Origin: Whitmania pigra
Lineage: Eukaryota > Annelida > Clitellata > Hirudinida > Haemopidae
DNA: 64,000 nucleotides
Assembly: GCA_021613335.1 (NCBI GenBank)
Contig: JAJTWR010000231.1
Coordinates: 2,631,001-2,695,000, forward strand
Direction: 5' to 3'
This document shows positions 31,972-43,754 of this stretch, piece by piece. A program made the position numbers and the translations under genes. The notes beneath the pieces were generated by a model. The model did not search any database. It was not told the origin of the DNA and saw only the letters and a program-made list of their open reading frames with translations. The stretch's first letter is position 1; the number at the start of each line of letters is the position of its first letter.

Positions 31972-33555
31972 CAGTGCTAGAAATATTGTTACGACATGCC
32001 CACTTTTTATGGATAATTTCCTTACAAATTAACATATCTTGATGAAATTTTCAGCAATTACGTAAAACACCATTTGTAAGCATTGCTTCTGCAAAATTTC
32101 CTTTCATATGGGTTAATGGTTCCCGTAAATTATGCAAATGAACCATTTTTGGCCTGGAAATATTATTACGACAGCTTCCTGTTTGGACTCGTTTCATCAA
32201 TTTCAAAGTCTCGTTAGAAGGATCAAACATTAAATTGTCATTAAGAAGGCTATGTAAAGGAGTGTGAAATTCAAAATTTCCTTTTACATTCATTTCATCA
32301 CGGGAAAGAAAGCAGGTTTGACAGAAGGAGAAAGAGGACAAGTTAAAGCCTTGGGAAAGGCAAACTATTCAATAAAAAAGATTGCAAATGAGTTGAATAG
32401 GTCAAGAACTGTCATCAAATGTTTTTTGGATGATCCAGGCTCATATGGGAAGAAGTACAAGGGCGGGAGACCGAAACAACTCTTGAATCAGATTCAGAGA
32501 CGCCTCATCAGGGAGGCTTCACAAGGAGAATATTCGTGTAAACAGCTAAAAGATAAGCTGGATTTGGATGTCCATGTTAAGACAGTCTGTAATTATCTTA
32601 ATTCAAGTGGACAGTCGAAATACGAAATGCGAAAGCGAGCTCCAGCGTTGAAAGTCCATCACAAGAAAAAACGCCTCTTCTGGGCCAAAGAGAGGGTCAG
32701 CTACAACGAAAAATGGGAACGCGTAATTTTCACAGAAGAAAAAAAAATTTAACCTTGATGGCCAGACGGCTATAAATACTACTGGCATGATCTCAGAAAA
32801 GAAAGAGAGGTTTGTTATAGCAGAAAACACGGAGGAGGCTCTGTGGTGGTCTGGGGAGGAATTTCAGCATTTGGGAGGACTGAACTGATGATTTTGAAAG
32901 GGAGGCAGGACTCTCAGAAGTACATCTAAATGCTCAAGGATCATCTCCTTCCTTTTGCTGAAGCAAAACAACATGAATTTCAGCAAGATAACGCTCCTAA
33001 TCATGTTTCCAAGGCAACCAGAGCATATTTCCAGGAGTCCAACATTCAAGTGATGGACTGACCGGCGTGTTCACCCTGCTTGAATCCGATAGAAAATGTC
33101 TGGGGCCTTCTTTCAAGATCAGTTTATGGCAATGGACAACAATATAACACAGAAAATGAATTTAAAGAAGCGATTTGGAGCGCCTGGAGAAATTTGGATG
33201 AATACATCATCAAAACACTGATTTTCTCCATGAAAAATAAGTGCATAAATGTTATTTCTAAAAAAGGAGGAATGACATCTTATTGAAACATTATTTCATT
33301 TAGTTTTAAATAAAAATTTTTGCCAAAATACTGAAATTCATGAGTTTATTTGTAACCTGTCGTAACAATATTTCTATGCAAAAAAATGGATTTTTGAGGA
33401 ATTTGCGCTTAATTTTTGATCAAAGTGAAAAAAAATATACGAGTTATGTTCTTTAAGTATATTACACAGTTCTTCTAAATTTGAGTTTCGTACGATAATT
33501 TAAACTTAAGTTATTACAAAAAATGGGGACTGTCGTAACATTTTTTCTAGCACTG
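31972..33555 (+). mobile_element. Tc1-like (Tc1/mariner) transposon with TIRs and TA duplication
   Basis: The left end CAGTGCTAGAAATATTGTTA and the right end, reverse-complemented, CAGTGCTAGAAAAAATGTTA form inverted repeats. Each is flanked by the dinucleotide TA (31970-31971 and 33556-33557), the standard target duplication. The 1584-bp length is normal for a complete Tc1 copy. Additional internal repeats of GTCGTAACAATATTTCT occur near both ends (about 32160 and 33360). The enclosed transposase gene is broken. Confidence 0.92.
32264..33286 (+). pseudogene. Tc1 transposase, frameshifted
   Basis: The N-terminal DNA-binding half is intact from about 32300 to 32750: LTEGERGQVKALGKANYSIK and NRSRTVIKCFLDDPGSYGKK (paired-like helix-turn-helix), then GGRPKQL, the GRPR-like hook. 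The catalytic half is visible as VIFTEEKK (first acidic position, D changed to E), GGGSVVVWGGISAFGRTEL, FQQDNAPNHVSKA (second Asp) and ACSPCLNPIENVWG (third acidic residue, as E). A frameshift or stop at about 32751 and stops at about 32925 and 33058 break the frame. It ends near KKGGMTSY at 33286. Confidence 0.88.
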
Positions 33556-33557
33556 TA

Positions 33558-34169
33558 CATCAATAATTTATTTCTGCTCAATTGCCCAAACTCTGTAGAG
33601 CGATTGTTTAATATTCAACTTTATTTGTTCGATGTCATTCTTATCAACAATAACCATTCTATTTTTACAAAACTTGAACTTTGCGACACATCTTTTCCTT
33701 TAAACAAATAATCGTTGAACCCAACGAAATAACGTTTGATAAATTTGCCACTTTACTTAATCGATAAAGGAATTTTCAGTGCCCTAAAATGCCTATTATA
33801 TACACTCGACCAACATTAGATAGAATTTAATGTGTCATGTCAATGACCGATTATTTCCATATGTCGATAACTAATCACTTTTCCAAAACTTTGAGAAGTC
33901 ACTAAGCCTTGCCTTCTAAATGAACTTTCCTGCCCAAGATTGCATGCTCCCATGTCGTATGTAACGTTCCCTCTAGTTTTTTGAGTCTGCGCTTTCTTCT
34001 ACGTAACATTTTAGAGGCAGAATACAATTTTGGCGCAACGAGGATGAGGCGTCGGCGGATTATCACTATTGGTGTCCTCAACTTGCTATGATATCACAAT
34101 AAACCCATTAGTGTATGTTTAATATGTCAACAAGTTGAGAACTGAACAAGAGACAAGAGTTCATAATAT

Positions 34170-34170
<1 letters not shown>
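33558..34170. other. Non-coding stretch
   Basis: AT-rich sequence with no recognisable exon between the Tc1 element and the ATT microsatellite. Confidence 0.5.
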
Positions 34171-34896
<726 letters not shown>

Positions 34897-35708
34897 AACA
34901 TTAGTATTGCAGACATTTTACGTTATTGTATTCACAATAGTATCCTCTTGCAAACTCTAAAAACATTCTCACTCCGTGAAACAATGCTCTCGTTTCACAA
35001 TCTGTTTACATAAGCACATCTAAGAGGGAACAGTGGTCTTTGTGAAATATGATTCCGTGACCGTTATCTAGAAATTCGGAGTGACATTTATATATTTTAG
35101 GCATAAATAAATATAATTGAATTCAAAAAATCCTTACCCCATGTCTACTTAGAATGTAGACAAACTTGCGAAAGTACGTGAAGCATGAAAATCCATGTGT
35201 GGATATTGCCACGGATGAAATTGTTTTTGGATGCTTTTAATTTGATCGTTGTGGTTTGGACTCCAGGCCAGAAATGACCTATGTGAAGAATGTTTTTAAA
35301 AGACAAAGGTAGTTACCCCAGCACGATACTGAAGCATTTTTATGAGTGATGGTTTCAATGTGGCAATCATACTCTAAGGGGCCGTCCATCTGTAAAAATA
35401 TCAATTTCTTTTGCATCTGCTACTCGATGATAAATGATCGGTGAGTATGTTTCATAAAAATGAAAAATGCATTAAGTTGGATAAAAACATCTTTGAAGGA
35501 CCTAATTCAATAAGATTGCAACTTCATCGATTATCTTGGATCAAAGCAGAGGGAACAATTGCACAAACCATCAAACTTACATTAAATTCTTTAAAAAGCG
35601 TCTTTGAACTATTCATATAATGCTATTAATAAACCTCGCCAAACCGAAATAAAAAGGTCTGAAAAAATAGAACAAACTCGCAAAACTTTTCCAAGATAGT
35701 CTTTTATC
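34897..35708. other. Upstream region of the first PAN-fibrinogen gene
   Basis: Moderately AT-rich sequence with no clear exon. A broken reading of about 35270-35400 (with GNHTLRGRPS) hints at an old element, but I cannot assign it. The promoter of the downstream gene should lie here. Confidence 0.35.
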
Positions 35709-37511
35709 ATGTCATTTTTTGTGGTTACCCTTTGGCTTGCATTCCATATTGTGGCGCGATCAGACATTAATCTTGAAAAATTCAGAGATTCAGGTGGGGA
35801 AATATGCGTCAGCTCTGAAAATCATCTGACAATCACAGTTCGTTCTTTGCTGGAATGTGGAGTTCAATGTGCAAAACATCGCTTTAGATCCTGCACAGCA
35901 ATGACATATATCAAAGCAAATAAGACATGTCAACTGCTGACCAAGAACTTGAATATAAGTTACTACGTTCCTGGATGTACCTCTTACCGAGTACGTGTTT
36001 GATTTTATAAAATAATTTTAGATTAATCTCCATTCACAATTTACATTATTTGCTCATTTAGAACAAAAGATGCAGAGGTGAGCCAGTTATTTCATAAAAG
36101 TATTTCTAGAACGTTAAAGTTTTAATATTTTAACCCTTTGAATCCTGCAGGACGGAAAACCGGCCTTTCGGGTCTTTAGGCTTTACTGACAGGCCGGTTT
36201 TCCGGCCATCGCATCTACCTTCGTAACCCCGTCATTAGCTGAAAACTGCTAAGGACTCGAGTTACATGAGGGAATGGCCAGGGGGAAAAGTGTTCAAAGT
36301 GTTAATGATTTTAAACACCGTCATCATTTAATTGTTACATGCAGATTTTTTAGCAATAAGGCCATAAACAAAAACACATGTAATGATTCGCAGGGTTACC
36401 TGCGGTGAATTACACGGAGTGTTCAATACCTTTCACCTACAGAGGAAAGTTGTACAACGATTGTGTACAACTCAATCCTGACAAATCCTGCGATGTTCGA
36501 TATTGTCTGATACTTGATGGAAGTATAGTTGCCTGTAATCCTCATAATGGTTCTTATCCCTAAAATTTATTAGGTAAAAATTATTAGACCACAATTTTGG
36601 GATATTTTGTTGCAGATACGGTTGGAATTACTGTCATCAAAAACATCACAGTTGGAAGTCAAGTGTTACCAGCCCCTGTTATAAATAATTGGATAATTAT
36701 ACAGCAAAGAATTGATGGAAGCATTTCGTTTTACCAAAATTGGGAAACTTACAAACAGGGTAAGCAAAATAAACAACAGTAGTTCAGAATAATTTTTAAT
36801 GTTATTAAAGCAGAAGTTTTAAAACAGTTTTAGAAATATTTTCAGTATGCAATTTTTTTTTAAGGCTTTGGAAATCCATCATCAAACTTTTGGTTCGGAC
36901 TTGAAAATCTTCAGCCGCTTATGACCCGCAACCTTGCGCTTCGCCTTGAGATTTTCGCGAATGGTGTTTGGTACTCTGACATGTATTCAACATTTAACCT
37001 CAAAAATGAGGGCTAGTTGATAGTATTTTTGCACTCATCAAAATTAACTTAAATATCACGTGTATTACTTCTGCTTCAGCCCAGGGTTACAGAATTCAGG
37101 TTGAAGGGTATTACGGTGACAGTGGCGATGTTTTCAAAAACGCTAAAACTCAAGATCTCGTCATATTTAACTCCAAATTCTCAACATTCGACAGAGATAA
37201 CGATGACCTCCAGTCTGGATCCTGCGCTAATGACAGTGGATGGTGGTTTAGAAGTTGCTCCAGTTTCAACCTTAATGCACCCTACGATAATCACATCCAA
37301 TTTAGGTTTCTCATATTTATCACATTTTAATTATTGATTTGTCTGTTAACTAAAGTTTAAATCAACATATCACTTTATTTTGATACATCATTTTCACTAT
37401 TATCTCTTCTTAACTGCCTTCACACTTTTCTTTCATTTCAGATATTATTTGGTGACGTCTGATTCCTACGTGCCAATAACAACTTGTCGAATGATGGTGA
37501 AGCTAGTTTGA
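35709..37511 (+). CDS. Secreted PAN/apple + Cys-rich + fibrinogen-related protein, copy 1
   Basis: Exons: 35709-35990, 36062-36077 (16 bases), 36394-36549, 36616-36759, 36865-37011, 37080-37305 and 37442-37511. Met 35709 opens a hydrophobic signal peptide (FFVVTLWLAFHIVARS). A PAN/apple-like domain follows (CVSSENHLTI, ECGVQCAKHRF, CTAMTYIKANKTCQLL). Exon 3 encodes a small disulphide module (CSIPFTYRGKLYNDC...CDVRYC...AC) somewhat like fibronectin type II. The rest is a fibrinogen-related domain: WIIIQQRIDGSISFYQNWET, FWFGLENL, YYGDSGDVFKNA, DNDDLQSGSCANDSGWWF, CSSFNLNAPYDN and TTCRMMVKLV at the end. Such proteins are typically secreted lectins; binding specificity cannot be read from sequence. 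Intron 5 appears to use a GC donor (37012-37013). The copy at 47518 is a close paralogue. Confidence 0.88.
36134..36301. mobile_element. piggyBac-like MITE (168 bp) with TTAA duplication
   Basis: A compact insertion in intron 2 of the first PAN-fibrinogen gene. It starts CCCTTTGAATCC after TTAA (36130-36133) and ends GTTCAAAGTG before TTAA (36302-36305). The ends are imperfect inverted repeats, and TTAA is the piggyBac target. Inside, GGAAAACCGGCCT and its reverse complement AGGCCGGTTTTCC form a strong hairpin. It is much more GC-rich than its host intron. The equivalent intron of the paralogue (47920-48078) lacks it. Confidence 0.82.
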
Positions 37512-38601
37512 ACGACGTTTAACATTTTGATTCTGTTGGAGCATTTAACTTTGCTTAACTTAACCATCTACGGTTACTTAATTTAACAAGCTAGTTATCG
37601 AATTCAAATTTCGATGACAACAGGTAGATATCCATATCGCTGTCGCTATGCTTTTTTCAGTTAATGAGAATGTATCTACAGAGGTTTTAATAGTGAATCA
37701 ATTCTTGGACATTGAAACTATATTATCGTCCTCATAACCTTCGACATGGCATAAATTTCAGGATTGAAGAAATTCTCAAATTGTTTCACTTTCAAAAACT
37801 ATAAGTAGAACATTAATCTGCAATACAGTGAATATAAAATGGGCTTATTAATTACATAGAGATAAACAATATTTTATAACAAATGGATCGGCTACATACA
37901 AGTGCAAATATCTTCTGTTATCATCTGATCTTGTAATCGACGTCTCCTTCCCTTTTCACGGAAGATTCATTCCAAGGACAATTAAAGTTTAAATTTATGC
38001 GTTAGGCAAGCAATTGTTCCATACAGGGTGTCGAGGCACTGTTCACTATGGCATAGATTCAATTCGCTTCAATTATTCATCAGTCCTATTTCTTCAGTTA
38101 TCCATCCAAAAGGGGTTCCACAAAAAATCAAACAAAACTAATTTGATTGTTGGTAATCGGGAATAAGATTTATGTAAATTTAATTTTCCATAAGGAAAGG
38201 TAGTAAGATTAATGTAATTTAATTTTCCATAGCAAGCGAATATAGGACGCAGAAAGGGGTGAGTGGTTTGTAAAATCGTACATAATCGTATGCTATATAT
38301 GGGTGAAAATACTTTAAATTTAAGTTCTGGTCCTTCAGTCTCTGAAAGAATGTGTCATTTGCATTGTCTGGTTATGTTTTAATTTTATGCTGAGTAAATA
38401 CAGTTTGTTATGTTAAAGTTGTGCAAATAAAAGATTTTAATTTAAGCAGCGTTACCGAAAGCTCTTACAGCTTTCAATATAACTACATTGTTGAGCAGAG
38501 AGAGCTTAATTTAATACATCCGAGCCATTGAATAATTTCAACGAATAATATGATATTTGCAAGCTTAAGAAATTTGTACAAATCAAAGTTTCTTTGCAAA
38601 G
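37512..38601. other. Intergenic stretch between PAN-fibrinogen copy 1 and PGAM5
   Basis: AT-rich, no exon recognised. It includes a local duplication around 38140-38230 (TTTATGTAAATTTAATTTTC and TTAATGTAATTTAATTTTCC, each followed by CATA) about 50 bases apart. Confidence 0.45.
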
Positions 38602-39942
38602 ATGAATTCTAATGTTTCTAGAACGCTATGTCTGTTTACTTTATGCATATGTCTTATCATTCTCATGATTCAATCTTACATTGACTTGTACAAAGTCCGT
38701 ATTTGCAGTAAATTCAGAAATGCGGAATTCAGCAATGACATCTCAACATCTGATAAACCATGGAATTATAATTGGGATTTGTAAGTCTCAGAGTTACTAG
38801 TGAAACTAGACTCTCTCTCTCTCTCGAATACATCATCATTTATCCGCAGAAAATTTCGCAACGGATCAGCTAGAGTGAGGGATCGCAACTTCATCCTTAT
38901 CAGGCACGGCCACTACGATGATAAAACGGGGAAATTATCTGAAAAAGGTAGCCATCGCATTCGAGAGAATATTTTGTTAAAACTTCTATATATGTTAACC
39001 TTTCCTTCCTTATAAGGTGCAAGACAATCTAATGGAACTGGACGACGCATTAAAATTATGAATTATCCTTACAGTAGGATAGTCTCATCCACAATGCAAA
39101 GAGCTGTGGAAACAGCAAAAATCATTCAAAGTTTTATTCCAGAGGTGCCATTGGAAAAAGATAAAATACTCGAAGAGGGTGGACCTGTCCTTCCAAATCC
39201 GAAAATTAAATATTGGAATTTACCAGAGAGGGTTTGTTTATCATTCAATCGTTGGATGTGTTGCAACCACGTTTTAAAATACTTGAATATGAATCTTTTA
39301 GACATTTTACATTGATGGTCCTCGGTTGGAATCAGCTTTTAGAAAATATTTCTACAGAGCAGATCCGGACATTCTATCGACATCCTACGAGATAATTGTT
39401 GCCCACGGAAACATTCTAAGATACTTTGTTTTGAGGTATTCAATGCTTATGATATAATTATTTTTACCTCATAAGTGTACCAAATTAATAAGAAACTGCG
39501 GATTAAACTTGTCCGCAATGAATTTACCGTGTTTGCAATTAAGAATATCAGATGAAATATTATCAGAAGTTACCTAGTTAATTATTTTATTAATTTAATA
39601 ATTATTTAATTATTTTTGCAAATTGTTAAATTTTATGGCTCAAGTCAAAAAACGTACGCACTGGAATGGCATAGAATTATCAGGAAAAATTTGTTAAATA
39701 AAATAAGTGATTAAATCAACATTAAAGCTAAAAAAATAGACAGTTGGTGCATAATAATGGCATGTTTAATTCACTGTTTGCTTGTGATCTCCAGGGCCCT
39801 CCAATTCCAGACCGATGCCTGGATGCGAATCTTCATTGGGCACGCATCCATTACCTTCCTTACAGTAAAAGGAGATGGCACAGTTTCCATTCTTCTTTTT
39901 GGAGATGTGGGACATTTAAGTAACGATGACATCTCTTATTGA
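38602..39942 (+). CDS. PGAM5: PGAM5-like mitochondrial serine/threonine phosphatase
   Basis: Exons: 38602-38780, 38850-38947, 39017-39231, 39302-39435 and 39795-39942, in consistent phase. PGAM5 is a phosphoglycerate-mutase-fold protein phosphatase, anchored in the mitochondrial membrane by an N-terminal helix, that acts in mitophagy and cell-death control. Here the helix is LCLFTLCICLIILMIQSYI, residues about 11-29. A WNYNWD motif follows, like the WDxNWD multimerisation motif. Catalytic positions are visible: FILIRHGHYDD (RHG motif with the phospho-accepting His), RIVSSTMQRAVETAKII, EEGGPVLPNP (acidic residue) and EIIVAHGNILRYFVLRALQF (second His). The end GDVGHLSNDDISY resembles the family's GDTG...P.DKI tail. 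About 257 residues, slightly shorter than vertebrate PGAM5. Identification is strong. Confidence 0.92.
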
Positions 39943-40460
39943 TTTTATTAAAACTTATTTTATTATATGCTAAATGTCTGTCAGTTATTTTATTGGTCGG
40001 ATTAATTGAGTGGGTGGCAATTATAAAAATATAAATTTTATAAAATACTGTTATAAACGTGAGGTATTTAATTATTATATTATATATTGTTAATATTAAG
40101 TTATATTATATTAAATTTATATTTAATTGTGTTCCTTATCTTCTTCATAAACGATGCCTCTTTATTATTGCTATAAAAGACATCTCACCATTCACCTAAC
40201 TTGACATTATCAGAATCCGTCATAGCCTAAAGTTCTCGATACTCAAATCCTTATCTTGATTGTTCAGCTCTAATGACTGAATACTTGCTTAATAAACCTA
40301 CTCTAAGACTTTCTAGTTAAAAGACCCTCGGGTCATTTCAAAACGAATAATCTTTTTTTTTTTGTTGGCTGTCCTGGCTAGATTCGGCACATCGGCGAAA
40401 TCGCAACACTCAATCCATTTTAGCATTAAATAAATGTTTAAAAAAATATTCAGTTTTTTT
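39943..40460. other. PGAM5 downstream region
   Basis: Very AT-rich non-coding sequence (AATATTATATTA-type runs near 40070-40120). No gene seen. Confidence 0.5.
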
Positions 40461-41082
40461 CACTGTGTTGTAAAAATTACCGGACTTAAGTAAAAGTACA
40501 AGTAATGCCTCAAAAATTTACTTAAGTGAAAGTAAGTATTTGTTCAAAGATGTAATTAAGTAAAAGTAAAACGTTAAGTCACTGTAAAAGTAAAAAGTAA
40601 AATACCGCAGCTGTTGCGATCATACATAATTCCTTGTTATTTAAATGTTAGTGTCTCTACGTATCGATTGCTAAAACAATTGTTGGTATTGTTATTATTA
40701 TTATTAATTGTTGGTACTAACTGCTAGTCATTAAGTAATTAAGCAATAACATTTGAGCTAATAAGAGTGTTCTTATTCTTTATTACAATCATAAATCCTT
40801 GATAACTTTCAACATAACCAAGTCCTCAATCAATCATTCTAGTTCGACCGCTGCTCGGTGACCCGTCACAACAGCCCGGCGACAAAATAGCCCCGACAAA
40901 ACAAAACGGTGTCACCGGGCTATATTGACGTGTTCCAAAAAAGTAACCAAGTAAAAGTATGTCCGAAAATATTACCTTGTTGCAAGTAAAAATTATAGAA
41001 CATTTTCTGTAATTTGTAAAATAAGTAAAAAGTGCTGCGACAGTAGTTAATTTAGTATAGAATTACATGTAACGCAACACTG
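40461..41082. mobile_element. Non-autonomous hAT-like element with an internal insertion
   Basis: The left end CACTGTGTTGTAAAAATTAC and the right end, reverse-complemented, CAGTGTTGCGTTACATGTAA are imperfect inverted repeats of a common hAT type. The interior is AAGTAAAAGTA-rich and has no transposase. About 70 bases of GC-rich sequence (40855-40925) interrupt it; they start GGTGACCCGTCACAACAGCC and match the ends of the element at 42441-43011. Confidence 0.5.
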
Positions 41083-41837
41083 ACTATATATATGTTTGGA
41101 GAGTATTAACAAGTTAGAAAGAATCACATTAAGTACAGGCAAACTCTGATATATCGCGATCTTCGAGTTCTTGGATCTAATCTGCCCGAACTTTTGTTAC
41201 ATTCGCGATGTCAAATGTCGTATAATCGTTTGGGAAAAAATATAGTTAAATGTCGATTGGAAACTGTACTGTTGTCAAACTGAGAGTGTTCAGAGAATTG
41301 AAAAAATTCACTACGTTTTAATAACCGTTAAAATAAATATTTGATTAAAAGATCATTAGTTGAAGAATTTATCTGTTACATACTTAAGACAAGATTGTAC
41401 AGTTTAAAAGAAGCTCATTTATTTTAACAAATGAAAACGCTTAATTTAAAAGTGTAATCACACATTTTAGACTATTTTAACTAAATATTAAAATTAAACA
41501 TTCTTTGCACTGTGTGATTTATTTTCATATAGAGTCCGGACGGAAACCTTAAGGACACCCCATATTTTTGTGATAACTCGTTAAATATAAGTTCAATATT
41601 CCTCAATTTTTTATATAATATATCTTTATGGTAGACAAAACATCCTGCAAAATTCTAAAAGAAATGTAACAAGCAAAACTTTGAAACTTTAAGGACATCC
41701 TTACTTATTTCCAATAAAACTTGAAATTTGTCATAGTTACGCAATCAGAATGCACTTTATGCAAATATTATCAATATACAAACCCAAAGAGAGTTAAAAA
41801 TTTATGTGTAGTTTATAAAATTACTATTTTATAAATG

Positions 41838-42440
41838 TCTAGAGGGAAAATGTTGTCTGACAAGGAGAAGGGACAGATTAAGGTCTTCAGACAAGCATAT
41901 TATTCCATCAGGGAAATTGTCAAAGAGCTCAAGCGATCCAAGACGGTCATCTGAAACTACGTAAAGGCTTATGAGGAATATGGTGCAAAAAATGAACATG
42001 GAAGACCCAAAAACTGACTATTAAGAAAGGCTTCTTCAGGTAAATTTTCAGAAAATCAAATTAGAAATTAATTTGTAAAAGGACAGTGTTAAGTTATTTG
42101 AGATCTAGTGGTTTTTATCGTATGAAAAAAGATTAAAGATTCCAGCTCTTAAAAACCATCACAAGTTGGCAAGAGTGGAATGAGCCAAAACCATGCTCTC
42201 CAACAGAGATGGTTGGGGCAATATTATTTTTTCAAATGCGAATAAATTTAACCTGGATGAATCTGATGGTCGTCAGTTCTACTGGCATGACCTCAGATTG
42301 GAAAAAAAAAACATTTTTTTGTCGAAATCATGGAGCAGGATCGGTGGTAATTTGGGGAAGAATTTCCAGTGAAGAATTGATTGAATTAGCCTTTCTGGGT
42401 GGGAGGCAGTCTTCGGTGGATTACATCAAAGTTTTAGGAG
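41838..42440 (+). pseudogene. Tc1-like transposase remnant (3' half missing)
   Basis: MSRGKMLSDKEKGQIKVFRQ and YYSIREIVKELKRSKTVI begin a Tc1 transposase helix-turn-helix from 41838. In-frame stops and shifts follow at about 41955 onward. Later fragments are NLDESDGRQFYWHDLR and HGAGSVVIWGRISSEELIEL, the start of the catalytic domain. The frame ends at the nested element at 42441. The block with the second and third catalytic acids (QDNAP, NPIE) is not found beyond it. Confidence 0.75.
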
Positions 42441-43011
42441 GGCACCCCGTCATAACACCCCGGCGACAAAATAGCCCCGTCAAAGTAGTGGTAAAATTGG
42501 TTCATTGTGGATTTGTTACATGTTCACATGACGTGATGAAAAGGTGAGTCCGATAAGGTCGGCTCGAATATGTTGTACGTCAATCGATAACATAGATTAA
42601 ATTCCAATTCAAACCCTTCATTGTACACATTGCAACTCTGGGAAGGATCAAAAGAAATTAAACGATCAAAGTAACCTTCGTGGCTTAATGAGTGTCTGGT
42701 AAATTCTCTTTGTGCAGATGGCGTATGTTGCTTGTCAATCGATAATTTATATTAAATGCCAACTTGAAAAGTCTATGTAAACTAAGGAAGTAGCCGGAAT
42801 CCTAATATTATTTTGTACGATAAATCTTCCACTTAATGAATACCAATTAAACTCAAAACGGTTATAAAAGCATTAAAGCATTCAAACCACTAACTTCGAA
42901 TTAAATTTGGAATCAGTTATCAGTTAATGTATTCAACTCATAAAAATTTTGTTAAATTTATTGACAATTGTCCTTGGCTGTTTTGTCGCCGGTCTGTTAT
43001 GACGGGTCACC
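42441..43011. mobile_element. Nested 571-bp non-autonomous element with ~40-bp GC-rich inverted ends
   Basis: The left end GGCACCCCGTCATAACACCC continues CGGCGACAAAATAGCCCC. The right end, reverse-complemented, is GGTGACCCGTCATAACAGAC followed by CGGCGACAAAACAGCC. The interior is ordinary AT-rich DNA with no gene. It interrupts a Tc1 transposase. A partial copy of the same end sits at 40855-40925. I do not recognise the superfamily. Confidence 0.7.
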
Positions 43012-43754
43012 TTATTTCATATTAATAAATTTTTTTCCTGTTTTTTCACAAAGTTTTTAGTCATTTTTCGATGATTTTTGCAAATGTCTGTTATGATTAT
43101 TGGACGCCCCGAAATCACGTTTTTGGAATTTTAAAATTAATGCACGAACATATTTCGATGAAAATTTAAGAGATAATCACAAATATATAAATATAAATAC
43201 ATAACGTATTAAAATTTTCCCACAATCAAATTTTTCTTTATCGGGTTATTACGAAATAATGGGGTATTCTTATGGTTTCCGTCCTGTATGACAGTTTTTT
43301 CGATCAAATCCAATATATAAAAAAAAAATAGTTATATCATAATATATCACAATACATAATATATATTTAAACATTTTATATTATTTATATCGTTATATCA
43401 TAATATATTATGATGTATAGTTAAGCTTTTATAATGTTTAAACTTGTGATTTTGTAATACTAATCTTTCGGTTTCTCTCCAGTAAAGTTTTGAACACTCG
43501 CAAAAACAATGGGGAGCAAAATGTAGGACATTTCAAAAGCCTGACTGTATAATGACATCAGGCTTTTTCATAATTATTATTAGCCTGACTGTTTAATGAC
43601 ATCAGGCTTATTCAGGCCTACAGAGTGTTCGGAACATCAATATTTAGCATTGCTCTAGTCCAAAGGTTACGTTTTGGTATCTGGAGAAAATTATGTTTCA
43701 ACTTATACTGAAGTCATGACAAATGTTATCAGTTGTTTGAATAGTTCAGTCATA

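Larger units (their letters stand above)
41532..43286 (+). mobile_element. Second Tc1/mariner element, split by a nested element
   Basis: The left end (41532) reads GAGTCCGGACGGAAACCTTA and the right end, reverse-complemented, CAGGACGGAAACCATAAG. They share GGACGGAAACC and a following AATACCCC/GACACCCC block. TA flanks both sides (41530-41531 and 43287-43288). It is a different subfamily from the element at 31972. Its transposase is badly decayed and stops at the nested insertion. Confidence 0.8.
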
